Shown: positions 12,530 to 26,460, numbered from the stretch's first letter. The stretch is DNA of 64,000 nt from Albula goreensis (GCA_022829145.1 CM040747.1:35728052-35792051); one strand, 5' to 3'. The notes: generated by a model not told the origin, from the letters alone. Made by a program: numbers and translations.

Positions 12530-13400
12530 TTTGCAGATGTTCTTACCCAGGGCAACATAGAAAGTATATCCAATGAGCTAGAACAGCCAAGGTGATAAGT
12601 AATATTAGCCATAACCGATTATATGTATTGTCAATCTGTGTGATATCCTTAACTGCTTTCAAAGTTGTCATGTTAGTTGGAGGATATAGAGTACATATAG
12701 GTACAGGAGATGATGATCAGTGTTCAGCATTAGATGGAACAAGGTACAGTTTGTACAGGTGTGTTTTAAGTTTGCGGTGGAATGTGGAGAGGGAATCCGC
12801 TGTGCTTATAGTGACAGGGAGTGCATTCAATCAGTTTGGGGTCAGAGTGGGAAAGAGGTGTGACTGAGAAGAGATAGCCTTCTGGGAAGATGGGCCAGAG
12901 GATGCGGCAGGCAGGTGCAGGTGTGTGAGATTGCAGATGAAAGGTCGAGGACCAAGGCTGAGGATAGGGATGCAGGTTTTGCCATCTCATGAGCCTCTGT
13001 TACTGAGAGGAGGGCAGTCTCAGCTGAATGGTTGGCCTTTAAGCCTGATTAGGATCAAGCAAGTCATTTTGAATCAAATATTGTGTCGGCTGGGAAGACA
13101 CAACCCATGCCAGGGTTTTAGAGAGGAATGGGAGGAGGGATACTGGACAGTTGTTATGGACAGCTGAGGGATCCAGGTTTGGTTTTTTGAGGAGAGATGT
13201 GACTCAGGCCTGGTTTAATTCACTGGGTACAAAGCCAGTGTTCAAGAAGGAATTGATCAAGGGGGAAAAGAATGGCAAAAGTAGACTGCTGCAGAGGAGA
13301 AGGAATAGGGTCCAGTGGACAGGAGGTTAGTTAGCAAACTCCAGTTCAGTAGTACAAATTCTCAGACAACAAAGGTGCATTTAAAATTGAATTATTGATA
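12530..13400 (-). mobile_element. L2-clade LINE, RT fragment and 3' end, internally deleted
   Basis: On the reverse strand, in order: a segment with CPLDPIPSPL near 13320; the RT fingers region with VTSLLKKPNLDP and LLPFLSKTL (about 13200-13100); NHSAETALLSVTEA and LDLSSA (about 13040-12950); then the ORF C-terminus LNALPVTISTADSLSTFHRK (about 12835-12770); and finally a tail near 12560-12530 resembling the L2 signature 'ctctggataagagcatctgc'. These motifs and their order match the L2 group of the CR1/L2 superfamily as found in fish. The palm segment with the YADD catalytic site is missing, so a large internal deletion has occurred. Stops and frame changes show it is dead. A very similar C-terminus lies forward at 27420. 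Confidence 0.85.
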
Positions 13401-13574
13401 AGGAATGTTAATGAGGTATTACAAAGAATGTACTTGGGCTTGGAGTCCAAAGGAGGAGGAGTAGTTCCTGTCATCGTGGTGAGGGGAATCCCCCAAAAGA
13501 CTGCCAGCCAAAGATACAGAATATGTTATGTGGTTTGGGTGCATAGGTATGTGAGTTTTAGATTAGATTAGATT
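13401..13574. other. Flank between LINE and dispersed repeat
   Basis: Could be further decayed L2 body, but I saw no motif. GATTA is repeated three times at 13561-13575. Confidence 0.3.
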
Positions 13575-13697
13575 AAAGAGGTAAGGACAGAACAAATGTC
13601 TGAATAATTTAACCTGAAGGCGTTGGATGACCAGCGACCCAGGCATTTGATTAAGTAGTCAGGGAGTCCATTTTGTGCTGCTGCCGGAGCTGCTCCT
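13575..13697 (+). repeat. Dispersed repeat, copy 2 (forward)
   Basis: Partner of the reverse copy at 5884-6024. Shared words include AATTTAACCTGA, GCGTTGGATGACCAGC, ACCCAGGCAT and the GCTGCTCC end. An 8-10 base piece after AACCTGA is absent here relative to copy 1. Confidence 0.75.
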
Positions 13698-16600
13698 ATT
13701 TGAAAAGTTGAAGAAATTGTTAGCGGGAAAACATTTGTATGCAGAATGATTTTTAAATGTTTTTGGAAACAGTGGCAAGTGATGATTCTGTTGTATTCAT
13801 CTTCAAACAGTGGATTGGTAGTGGTGTGTGAGGCATGGGTGCAGTAGTGAAGACAAATGGACAGAATACACTGGACTGCCTTTACCGATTTGATCGGTTT
13901 AGCTATGTGTTACAAAATAGCGGATGGTATGCCGGAAATGCTGAGCATGATGGGAAAAGAAGTATGTGGTATTTATGTACCTGTATGTGACTGGAAGGTC
14001 AATGTGATAGGTTGAGGGGTTGTCTGAGAATTCTCTCAAACCTCTGTTTTAACAAACTCCAATTTTCTTTTAATCTTGTTCATTTTCCCAAATTTTGTTC
14101 TGTGTCAATTGTAACAAGTAGTTGTTTTTTGAGTATTTTGAGTGTATTAGTATTTGGAGTATTTTGGGTGTTATGGCTTTTCTGTGTAATGTGCTGTAAT
14201 TGTATTTTAGAATGTCCCCACCATATTTGATAATGGCTTGTCACAAACCAATGCACAGTTGTTATATTATGAGTTGCTACATGCCAACATGTAAATAACC
14301 TTTTCCACTGGTTCTCACATTTACATTCATTTCTCTGTATTTAAGTCTGTCTTTCACTGCATATTAACTTTTATTCTCTTTGTCAGTAATAAAAAAAACT
14401 GTGCAGCAGTGATTTCAATGCAAAACTAGGGCATGGAAACGGAACTATTACAGGATGAGGTAAAGACTATTAGGTGGCAAATTATACGTTAAAACATACG
14501 TTATAAGTTTAAACAACAAATGGTACTGTATTTAAGAAATTACAGTGGTGTGAATTAATCCTCTACTTCGACTGGTGTGGAATTTGGCAGGGAGTCAGAG
14601 AGGAACTCCCACCTAGTAAGACTGATCATGCTGAACCAGTGGATTACACAGTTTACCTCTGTCCTTACACTTGAGTGGGATTATTTTTCAGAGATAAATA
14701 TGCCATCTCATGTGTTTATTCAGAGCTGACAAATCACCAGTTGGCCTGAGGGGTGAAGAGGGTCTACATTATCCTTCTGTATGTCCCAGAAGAACTCTGG
14801 AAAAGGACATGATGACACAGAAAAGAAGTACATATTAGTGTACCATAAGCAAGTATTGCCTAAATTCTAAAAATGTATTTTCATCAGTTTGTGTTACATA
14901 CATACATCTGTATCAAAAATAATTTGTTTCAGGCCATTATATAAATATTACTGTAGATGGATTGCCAGACTATTGGTGTGTTGGCTTGAATTCTACTTTT
15001 TTACTGGGTTACAAAAACAGTTATATTGTAAGAGCAGCAAACTGTAAATTTTACAGAGGTTCTTGTAATTTTAAATTTATTGTTAAGCAGTTGGAAATGA
15101 ATAAAGTGTGAACTACATAAGTGATTCTGATAGTGTATGCAATGTGAGTGTGTTTTATTGCTGCAAATCGTAATATACTTTATTATGAGACACTTTTGCT
15201 TTTATGACCACATGCCACTGCCCCAGTTCTGCTATTAATCAGGCTGTCACTGTGAGTAACAGCGGTGGATTTTCATGATCTGTCTGCTGTTGTGATTTTA
15301 GAGGTGTGTAGTTTATAGTTAAACTTCAAGGATTGTCATGGTTGCTGTTGTAAACAATAATAATGTTATTGGTGCAAATTTATTTGTTTGAAAATGAGAT
15401 TCAGTGACCAAGTTTGGTAGAACTAAGTATAACTACAGTTCAGTAACTATTTTGCCATCTGTTGACAAATAGATAAACAAAATCATGCCAACAATGGTTG
15501 CCAGTGGAAGAAAAATGTCGATTTACAAATACAGACAAAGCAAAATTATCAGGAAACTTTATCAGGGAATGTCCAATTCTCTCATCAGAAACAAATCTTT
15601 GCTCATATTAGTCTGCACTCAGTGGTATGCACTGACCTCAGGGAAGATAAAGAGATGCTGAGATGGATGAACAGGAAGGGAAATCATGTCACAAAAGTAC
15701 CCTATTACATCACCTGCAGGGAGCCAGTCCTGTGTCTTTTTATTTCATGAGTATGAAGCACTTACTAAATTAAGCTGAAACATATTAAAAGGAAATATGT
15801 GCTTTCTTTCATAAAAGATGTTTCACCTCTGATATGGGATGAATGGACATAAAGTCATTGTTATAAACAAAGGTTATTTTTTATGAAAGTGGTATTTATT
15901 AAGTTTATCAGCTACTTTTCATCACACTGAGCCTCACTCTGTTTTGATCTACTCCATAGATGGTGGTATCCATCATAGCGTTCTGGTTCCCCCTCCTTTT
16001 CCTCTCATCACATTGCTAAACTGGGCTGTTGCAGTTATTCCTTACCACCTCTCCAGCCAAGGCTTGCTCAGTGGGGGTCTTCAGGATATGCTCATGGCTA
16101 GTTAATAGGTTAGTGTGCGTTTGGGATATGTCTATGCTTAGTTAGTGTGCAGCAGGTACATTGGCGTGAGTGGCTGGCAGCTCCATAGATCTTTATGGGC
16201 AGTCTAGATCAGTGGGCGAGGCTCTGTGTGTACCACTTCAGCTGATCAATTTTAAATTCTAAAATTTCATTGGAGTGATGGAAGATAATCTTGCAGGGGT
16301 GGGCCACACTGTAATCATTTGTTGATGCTTGGAATTTGTCTATAATGATTTGCTCTCCTCCTGAAGAATAGCAAATGTGTGTCTGGTCCCATGTTTGGGG
16401 CTCCAGGTGGTTTAAGGAGCCGTTCAGCAAATCTAAATCACCTTCATCTCACTTTCACCGATTCCTGCTGAACACCTTCCTCCTGCCTAACTGCACATAT
16501 GGTTTCAATGTACCAGACTGGTCTACAATTAAACTGCAGCAGGGGAGGACAACTATATCACAGGACACCACGTGTCCATGTGCTTAAGTGCCTGTTTGTG

Positions 16601-18640
16601 TCACTTAATTTTTGTGCTTTTTGCGAAAAATCAGTTTGAATTGTCTGAGTTCATGTAAGAAAATTAAAGTTACACAATTCATTATGCTCTTTTATAGAAC
16701 TTTTGTTTTACTTTTTGAATATGTAATTTGTTTTCTATGTCATTTTTCAGTATGTGACTGGGACTTTGTGCTAAGCAGCAATAGGATCCATAGAAGAACA
16801 TCAGTAATCCATAACTCAGTAAACTGGAAACACTGGTAATATGAAGGATATTAGAATAGGGCTACTATTCTAATTATTCATTTATAATAATGCTTTCTTA
16901 ATGCCAAACACTAAAATGGTGAACATCAAACCAGAATGTTGTCACTCTCTATATAGATAAAAAACACAGAACCCAATCATAATTGAAAAAAGAGACACAT
17001 ACTGGTGCTGTTACTAAAGATAGCTATTTGGAAAAGTTAATAAGTTGGATTGCAAATGGTAGCTTCAGTATTTGCCAAGGGTTGGATGTACAAGTCCTTT
17101 TTATGTGACAAATGATTGACAGGCCAACTAGGTTGCAAATATAAAGCAAAAATGCTATCTAGCTTGCTGCAAGTGTAAACTGCAAATATATTGCTTTGTA
17201 TCTTTATTGCCATCATTGCTAAAAAGCAAAATGAGCCATAATTTCCATTGACAATAGAAGTTTGCTGGAAATCAACCTCCATAGTTTGCGTGTGTGAGGA
17301 GAACGCTGAGTTTGTAAAGCATGACCAGTAAAAATAACAGCACCTCCCTACTCCTGCAGGCTACAACTATGTACTTGTAATGGACACTTTAATTTATAGA
17401 AAAATGTCTGTTTGTCACGGCCTGTCTCTATTTCTTGTTTCTACTCACACTCATGAATCGATCCAGCAATTTTCTTGGTTAAAATCTTTTTTAAAGTATA
17501 CATCTGTTATTTCCATTTGCCATTTTTCTGTCTTATGCAAGTGACAGTTTTCAATGTCTTTTGAGACTAACATTGAATATGAGTAGTGCTCTTTTTCTAG
17601 TTATTAAACTCATATCTTACATTGGCGCTCATATTTGTTATAACTCTTGCTGCTGGCTTAATTGTTGGTGGCTATAGAACATAAATGGTCTACTTGAAAA
17701 TAAGGCTGCAATTATGTAATGGTTTCAATCACAGCTGTAGAACTCTTTAGTTTACATTGTGATTTAACTTTCAGTAGTATGGAGTTTTCATTAATCCCAA
17801 CAACCCCCCACCCGTCCCAAAGCATGCGTTACCACACACCATACGTGAAGCAGTGGTTTGTGATGTGCTTTGTGTTCATAGATCTGCAACAAGAAAAATC
17901 TGTTGCAGTACAGCAGCATCTGCTACATGATCAAGGGAAAGATTTTTTTATTTGGTGGTGTTACCAACAGGGACATTCTTTTATAACTGGTATATTCACT
18001 AAAATATATATAAAATATATGAAAGTGCATTGTTATAAAACCAGGCTAGGCCAGTGTTGGCAGGCAGGTACAGGTATTTTATCAATATATCAGGATTCAT
18101 TGGGAAACTGTTATCCAGTTGCTAATTTTTGGATCCCAAATCCAAGTGTACCTGCAATTTAATGTTGACATCAAATTATTGTTAAATTAAAGATTTGCTG
18201 ATGATTATGGATGCCATACTGATTTCATTGTTATAAACTTTGCACTGGAGAATTTTGGCTATCAGGATCTGCTATGTTTTGCTTCATAGAAACCAATGCA
18301 TCTCCAAGGCTGATGATTGCAAGTGCATTGTATATATGTTCTCCACTATTTTACATGCACTTTTTCCATTAGAGCTGGCACAGTTAGCTTGATCATTTGA
18401 TCAATTATCCTTATGAATCGGTGAATACAATCTGCACGAAAATTTAGTGACCCACAGAGCTGTGACTGTTTTCCTTTAGTTTTTATGAATAAGCCCTTAA
18501 GAATTCACACTTTTGGGAACTTGAGCCTCTGAAACTAGACTTGTACAGTAGTATTTTTCTGTATACATGAATGGTGTTGCATTTCTGAGGGGGATTTGAG
18601 ACATGCAGTGAGTGAAACTATTCAGCAAAGGTGAGAAAGA
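13698..18640. other. Long AT-rich stretch without recognised features
   Basis: About 4.9 kb with no long tandem array, no SINE/LINE signature I could name and no exon-like frame. The longest open frame (147 codons, at 17719-18162) has no recognisable domain or codon pattern. Text near 13720-14010 may be a decayed continuation of the repeat to its left. Confidence 0.5.
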
Positions 18641-19190
18641 GGGTAAACCCTTCACTCCCCCTTCATTCTCTCCTTACAGTTTATCATAATTTAAAACATT
18701 AGAATGTGCCGAAGCACAGCCTGTGCAGGCCGTGTTCTCTTTCTCTCCCTCCCCCCTTCCTCTCTCTGTCTCTCCCCCACCTCTCCCTCGCACTCTATTT
18801 CTCCCATGCTGTCTGGATTTGAAAGCCTTATTGCCTTCGTTTGCTCTGTCTGCCTGCTATCAGGGTTATATATGAGGGACTGTCCGCTCCACTGTTTCCT
18901 CTCCACACACCTCCCCTGGGAACCGCAGTAAAACTAAATTCTCGTATAAGTCAAAGCGCTCCATTTGCTGGGGGGTTTGGACCACTCAGGAGCTGCTTTA
19001 TTAGGTAATGAAACACATCCAATCCAAGGCAGATAGCACAAAGTTTCCCACCAGAAGACCGGGAGGCAGGGTGTTCCCCGTGTGGGCTCAGCAGAGCGCT
19101 GGTCTTTGTCTCAGAGTTAAAGAAATTCACTGTGCTGTCTGACACCTCTCCAACTCTGACAAGCTGAAACCTAGACCTGCTGAGGTTTAT
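18641..19190. other. Repeat-poor, GC-richer block
   Basis: Differs from its AT-rich neighbours in composition and has no tandem or transposon signature. It includes a pyrimidine tract (18735-18800) and ordinary-complexity sequence from 18940 to 19190. Candidate conserved non-coding DNA by composition alone. Confidence 0.25.
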
Positions 19191-20640
19191 GAGTACCTGT
19201 TACAGTCGCAGATACTTGCATGTATTGATCAAGAGAAAATCAGGCTGCCAAAGGTTGAGATAATACATTATATGATTATATGTGTGCAATTAAACAAACC
19301 ATTATAAAATGTACTATGCTTATATAACAACTTATTCTCTGTTTTTATGTTTTATTGTTTGTTCATACACCTTGTGGTATCCAGGCTGAAAGGTACTAGA
19401 TTATGTATTGTAATATTTTCTATATGCAGCTATGTGTATGTGTAAAATCGGTATGTGTCATAAACAGCAATTAAACCATAGGATAATGCAGGTACAGAAG
19501 AAAAAGAATGTAAATAGTACAGAAAATCACCCTTGGTTGATTGTACATCAAGACACACGAGCCAGTGAGAGGATGTAATAGAAAAGTTACAAGGCTGGAG
19601 GATGAACTGACCCAGGTAAATGCAATTCCACAGCCTGCACACACAGACTCTTCCCTGCACGTCCTACTGCCAAGAGGGAAAGCTGAAAGGGCCCTCACAG
19701 AGTCCCAGTTCATACATGTGTCCCAGAGCACTTGCAGCCTCTGCCCCAGAATGACTGCCAGTGCAGTTTACCTAATGAGAGGTGTGATGTCACAAATGCA
19801 AGAACTGCTCAACAACTGCTAACGACTGCCTTAAACACAGTTTAAGGGACACTCAGATGCAACCTATCCAATGGCATACAGATAGCTGAGAGCCACTATG
19901 GGGATCCCAAAGCTCGACTGAAGCCACTGTCTCCATCTGTAACTATATCTGTTAAACTTGTTTGGTGGTTAAACCATCAAAATTATCTTTATGGATGTCT
20001 TGTGGTCAAAAACAAGAAACTGAATTTCAAAGCACTAAATCTGTAGCTCATCTAAAAGCAGTTGAGGTCTTGAACAGAACTAAACAAATGAGAATAGAGA
20101 AACAGATTGGGTCATTCTATAAAACACAGCTACAGATAACCAGTAAGGTCTTTGCATTGTCAATAAAATAAGCAAGTATGGTACACTGCAACCTTTTATG
20201 GCCCTTGATGCCTACAAGAACTAAATGGAATTAGTATGGGGTATGTGCTGTATTCCAACAAAACATACAGAAATAACTGATCACATCACAGCTGAACTGA
20301 GTATGAGAATGGCAGAAGCTGGAAAACAAAAGCAGAATCTGTCTGCTAACTAACAAATATCTTTGGAAAGTTTATTTTCATATTGTTCCTTTGTCTGGCT
20401 GGAGCAGGAGACAGTCCTGAAATGTTCTCCTGTAACACATCACTGCATATCACTGGTCTTATATTTTCAGATACTGGACACAGTGACGGTGGACAAGAGA
20501 AGGCCTATAAGGGACACAGAACCATACAGTAAGGACAATGACAACAAGGAAGAAAGATCCTACAATCAATGTCAGACAAGACATTCAAGTATTAGGTTAG
20601 CATAAATAACGGGAGCAGACAAGTGTCATCAAACTGATGT
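19191..20640. other. AT-rich intergenic DNA, nothing recognised
   Basis: Short open frames on both strands, none with a recognisable domain. Confidence 0.4.
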
Positions 20641-21905
20641 AATTTATTTATTTTGATTAAATGCAAAATATGTTCTCTTTTTGAAGGATCTGATGTTGAA
20701 GAAGATGTGATTGAGGACCTGCCCCTATATAGTGACTCACATGAGGATGTACCACGGCTCCCTTGCTGGAACACAATGCATGGTTGTGATTCCCAGGTGT
20801 ATCCAGAGTCAGGAGATTACAAGCCAGCATCTGATGTGATTTTGACACATCATGAATACTTCTACCACGACTTTGCTGAAGATACATTACACACTACTGC
20901 CTACCAGACAAATCTGTATGAAATAAAATGTGATGCTAGCTACTTAACCTTGCAGCCAAAAAGCCGGAGGAGGTCTTGGAGTGTATCCTTTGCATGTTCT
21001 TGTTTGAACTGCCAGCAACCCAAATGCTTTGCTCCTCATCCAGCAGAGTTACTCAAGTGTTAGAAACATTTCCTTTGATAAGATGGGAAGCCATAAAACA
21101 ATCTCTGATTTTTAACAACAGCGATGAGCAACACTGGCAGATAAACGGCTAGCTCTGCTGAGCTTTGATAAATCTGGCCCTGGATCCCTCATAAGTGGTT
21201 GTGAGCTAACAACTGAGTTGACTCTCGATGAGTTCTCAGATTATGGTATCCACGGCTTTGGAATCGTATGCTAAAACAGATCACCTGACACTCACATGGT
21301 TTCTGATGCTGAGCTGATAGCCTCTTCTATGGGGTATTTCAAGAAAAAAATAGCCCATGCTGGAGATGTCACTTTCAATGCTTTGAAGTGGTATGATAAT
21401 CACTCTTGTGACTCTTCTGGGTGATAGTCCAATCGCTGATGTGTGGAGATGGGAGCGAAGAATAAAGGTGGTCATCCAAGTCTCCTGCCCAGCTGTGGTG
21501 AGTGAGAACAATCAACACATGGGAGAGGTTGATCTGCTTGATGACTCATTGCACTGCACCAAAATCAGATCCAATTAATGGTATCACTGGAAGGTTTTCC
21601 ACTTCCTGGACATGATAGTGATGTCTACCTGGCTACTCTACAGACTGGATTGTGTTGCAAGCATACAAAAGAACAAGCAAAATGAGTCCTTACTCCCACA
21701 TTGCACAGAGTCTCTGCAAGAGTGGAAAAACCCTGGAGCAGAAAAGAGGCCATCCAAGTGGTCCCATTGTTCCTGACTGTGAAGCAAAAGAGGGAAAAGG
21801 GGCCCACTACTCCAGCCCCTGTCTGGGATGTGCCTGGACACAACAGCCCACTGGGCCATCATGATTTGCATGAACAAGGGGGGATGCAGGAGACCAGGAT
21901 GTAAA
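20641..21905 (+). pseudogene. piggyBac-type transposase fossil
   Basis: A cut-and-paste transposase remnant of the TTAA-targeting piggyBac superfamily. From 20653 a frame with an acidic N-terminus (GSDVEEDVIEDLP) leads into LTHHEYFYHDFAEDTLHTTA and YQTNLYEI, matching the family's N-terminal 'F...TNLY' region. After stops near 21062 come YGIHGFGIV and SDAELIASSMGYFKKK, then NALKWYDN. From 21434 a clean frame reads VWRWERRIKVVIQVSCPAVV and HMGEVDLLDD, the conserved 'CP..V..YN..MGGVD..D' region that holds the third catalytic Asp (kept here; one Gly is replaced by Glu). It ends with decayed matches to 'RLDC...E.LPH'. The centre with the first catalytic Asp is missing. Frame changes and stops make it non-functional. 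No terminal inverted repeat or TTAA duplication was identified. Confidence 0.85.
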
Positions 21906-24900
21906 GGGCACTCAATAAGTAATGTGCTCCATCATTAGCAACTGCCTCCTGATACCTCATACAGAAAGCTATGAATACACTGCCATGTTTTAGGCACAAG
22001 TTTATTTGTGCTAAAATACAAGCATTTTAATATAAAGTCTGTCACTGCTATTTTTATTTCAAATGATCAAATTTTGGATTGCAGTGCTTTAAACAAATTG
22101 TATTAATTTTGTGTGCTGAATAATTAAGACGTTCTGAGCAGTACATGTAGAATAGTGTATGATTTCATCACAATCCATTGATTTTCTAAAAGTGTCCGAT
22201 ATGCTGACCATTACAGCACATTGTTGCTCTTAGGTAACAGAAAAATATCAGTGTGGGGGTCAAATACAATTACTGAAACAATTTCAAAGAACTCCTATCT
22301 ACACAAAAATAGGATGAAATATTTCTTTCACTTAGAGACCAAAATGTGTGTAGTAGAGGGTTAACTTGTTGGCCTCATTTTTACTTCCAGACTTTTCACA
22401 AAACAAACTGGAGCATGCACACCTTAAATATTGAGAAACATTAATAACAGCTCTATTGTTAAACTTGTTGCCACAGTTTGTTAAAACTTAATGATCAACT
22501 AACACACACACTCACCACTGATGTGTTACATCAGCTTAACAAGTACATATAACATTACAAAGAAAGGAGTGGACATTAGTCACCAGTTTACTCTATTGTC
22601 ATTAGTTAAAGTCTGTTGTCAAAATTTATTTTTGATGAGTTGTATTCTGTTGGGTCCCAGTGATACATATCCCATACAGATATAATTACTCATACTTCTG
22701 AATGATTTTCCTATAGCCACAATGAATAATGAACAGATAGATTACTCAAATGTGAATCTAAAAAAAAAAAAAAAACAACAACTGATTGTTCAATATCCCA
22801 AACATCTTTTGACCATATCTGGGCTATTAACATCCTGTATTAGAGCAGGTCCAGTGAGATCACAAACCCTTTTGGTGACATAGATTCCCACTGCAGGCAA
22901 GTCAGACAATACACCAGGGTACCAAGTTTCACCATACCACCATGGCTCTGTAATAACCAAAAAAAAAAAAAAGGAATGTGAACAGATGCAGTGAGACCAT
23001 TATTACAAGAATGGGTCAATTCCTTTCCAACTAGCTACCTGACCCTCCCATGCCTCTTCAGTCAGCCAGCAAGTAAGCATGGGATGGTAGAGCAATCCTA
23101 AAAATCAGTAGTATTTATTTAAAATACCACTAGCACTGGTAATGCGTGTATTTAATCAACTTTATGAATAATTATGTTTGTATTACAAAGCTAGAACTGG
23201 TGTAAATGCAGCTACTGCAACTTTAGCTTTAGTAAGCCATTTTATTATGGAAAATGAAACAGAAGTCTGCAAGTTACAACAGTTTGACATAATGGTCTTT
23301 CTAATCAATACAGTGGTACCGTAGTGTTAGCTACTTCAAAAATAGTTCACCAAACTACAATAGCTAAATATGGATCCTATTGCCTTGATAGGTACTCCAG
23401 GTTATAGCCTTTATTAGAAACTGTAATATGTTTGCATTAAGATATCTTTACAATACAATAATAGCTCACTTCCTATCACTGAAAAAGTCCACTGATGTGT
23501 AAAATTACCCCATCTGTGTTTATTGTCCTTTTAAAATACAGCAGTGGCTAGTCTGGCACTGTTAATATATGCTCATTGGTTGCACTACTACAGCCAATGG
23601 TGTGAGGCAGGAGGTGGGAGCTCATAATTGGCAAGTTTCAGGTTTAACAGTGAAATAGTGTCTGTTTGTCTCTTCAAAGATACTAAGCAGGTGTGTAGTG
23701 GAGGGTAAACACAATTTACTCACATTTTAAAATGCTGTAAGGTAGAGACCAAGCAGTGCCTTACTGTCCAACGGGCAAGTGATAAAGAAACGTGTGGCAA
23801 TAAGGACATGCTGCCTCTGAGCCCCTTTGATCTCAGGGATGTCAGGGATGACATATGGGCAACACAGGTTACATACCCTCGAGACAATAATTCATCAAGG
23901 ACATTCAGACAGACTGATTGTTCAGAAAACTGCACAATTACAGCTGAGGTACATATATATATATATATTTATTTATTTAACAGCACCCTTATAGCAATGT
24001 GACTAAATACTGCACACTGCCTTTGAATGTTTTCCTGTTCACTGGCTGTGTAGAAGAATGCAATGTACCTTGAACCTAGACAAATGATGCCATCCCACTC
24101 TTTTGTTATGGGTAGACTGAGCTGGGATATACTGGACCTTTTCAGGATATACCCTTTGCTAAGAGCCTGAGAGCTGACAGGATTTAAAGATGGGCAGGTA
24201 TCAGCAAATTGCAACATGTAGGGTGCCCCCAACACTGGCCCCAATTGCATAGCTCATGCTAAATTAAACAGACTCATGAAACAGTTATTATTATAGGGAA
24301 AAAATGGGAACAGTCCTGGAAGATATGTTCCCGTTGCACCATACCACCCACAATATGCAATATAAAAAAGAGTACCATGACAGTCATCACAATGGCATGA
24401 TCCTATTTAATCTCAAGGAATGATGGAACAATATTTCACATTTGTTTTGGTCAGCAGGGTGTGGTATTTAGAGCAAATACATGCCCCATACGTACTTACA
24501 CCTGGGTGTTGGGGTATGTACAGCTACACACATTCTCACTTCAAAGCATGCATTAAACGCACAGTATGTACGTTCTGCAATGGTTTTGTGCACACACAGT
24601 TTATAAATGAGATCCCAGGTTGCCACCAGGCCTAAATAATATGTATTGTCAGGAATGGCACTGTGAAGTAAAAAGTAGTGCAAAAGTAGGGCAGGTGACT
24701 ATTCAAACACTTGTCCCACTCACTTTTAGAATGTTAAGAACACATATGCCAAACCATGTGGTGATATCTTGAAAGTTGAAGAAGATACAGCCTTACTACA
24801 TTTGTTACAATGTGATTCAGACATAAACATAAAGTTGATTCTTTAAAATATTGTCTCCTCTCAACTGTGTGCCAGATCTACTCTGGAATAGTATGTGTGA

Positions 24901-26460
24901 GCGTGTGTATATGGACAGTGCTCGCCCTGCCCCAGTGTAAACAGTGCAGAGCAGCTGCAGATCAGTGGTACAGTAAAGATGAACACTCTCACATGAGGGC
25001 CAGGAGTGATGTCATGTTTATCAAGCTTGGAAACTATGTAATGTTTCCTCTCAGACATTCTTCTAGAATCATAGCTCACAGTTTGACATTTGTTCCAGCC
25101 ATTTGAAGTTACTCAGTGCTCCCAAGTCACCACTATTTCACCAGCTCCTCCTTGTGATGTGTTACTCTGTTTTTCTTTTGATTCTGTTTTTTTTATTATC
25201 TTGCACATTTTCATGGTGCGACACTCTGCTTGTTCAGTGAGTTTGTTTTATCTAAGCCAAACTGCACTTCGTTCAGTCTAGCCCTGTTTCTCCTCAGCCC
25301 TATGTATCTGTCTGCAATCCAAGGAGCCCCATGTGTCATGCTTATTTATCTTCACTATAAGCCTTTTGAAAGCTTGAAACTCTTGTCACTCACTTTATGG
25401 GGCAAAATTCAATATTATAAGAATATTACTTGATATTAGATTTTCTAAATGATTAAACCAATTACATCAATGTAGTGAAGGCAGGGTTGGTTGGAGATTC
25501 CAATTCTTAACTGTCTTCTGAGAATCTGACCAGTGTCCAAGCTTCCACATCCCTGGTGTGGTAACCTTAGACAGTGATCTACAGAAAGCGATGCTCCCTG
25601 ACAAGAGAGTTTCTCAGTACCTATCAAGATTTGAATGTATAGACTCTGAAACTGTGACATAAATAAAGGCACAAGGTTGGGTGTGCATAAAGTATTTTAT
25701 GTATTTCATATTTTATTGGCAACAGGCAAACATGTCTTTTGGACTGTATTCATTTTTTGGTATTTTTCCAACCCGAATGCAGCCAAACTATCTGGCCCCA
25801 AGCAGTAATCCTCTCCTGCCAACTCAAGAGAAGGCAGCCATACCATGTGACTCCTCCGATTCACGTGAAGACAAGTCTTTGCTTCATAGACACAATTAGA
25901 TGCTGCCTGTTGTCATGGAAGAACAGTCGCAAGGTCAGGGACATATTTCATTGACAAATGAAACGCTTTATTCAAATGGCCGTAAGTGATCCATTCCTTA
26001 AAACAGCCATAAGGGATCCATACCTCAGCGAATCAGACGATGTACAGAAAAAGGACAGAGTCAGCCATGACATTCCAAACATAGGCATTTATACAGAAGC
26101 TGTGAATATTCGTAGCCTGAATCTGATTGGTGATATACATACACAGAGATAAGTACTGAGAGGGAAAGACTTTTCTTCTCCTATGGTTACACTTATTGTT
26201 TCTGGCAGTCTACACTTACACATTTGGAACAGCACCTAGGGATGAGCCCAAGATGGCCTTCAGACCTCAGAGCAGAGTCCTGTGCAGTGAGGCACCTTAC
26301 AGAATGTCCACAACCTGGCCTGCTTTGGCTAACTACTCGGGCCATTGCTAAGCCCCTCAGTGGATAAGTGAGAGAGATTCATTAGCTGAATATCATAAAA
26401 ATAAATAATAAAACCTTCACAAGCTCGTCTGAATAATTATCATTTGGGATTTTTTTAACA
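21906..26460. other. AT-rich intergenic DNA, mostly featureless
   Basis: About 4.5 kb. Small items: A15 tract at about 22760, A12 tract at about 22960, and a TA/TTTA tract at 23950-23979. In 25980-26025 the words GATCCATTCCTTAAAACAGCC and GGGATCCATACCTCAG look like a decayed short duplication. No gene or transposon coding signal was recognised. Confidence 0.45.

Noticed and set aside
17719..18162. 147-codon forward frame outside any repeat
   Set aside because: Amino-acid composition and lack of any known motif look random; frames of this length are expected occasionally in 64 kb.
20653..21063. A functional host gene derived from piggyBac
   Set aside because: The 136-codon frame stops before the catalytic core and the remaining parts lie in other frames with stops.
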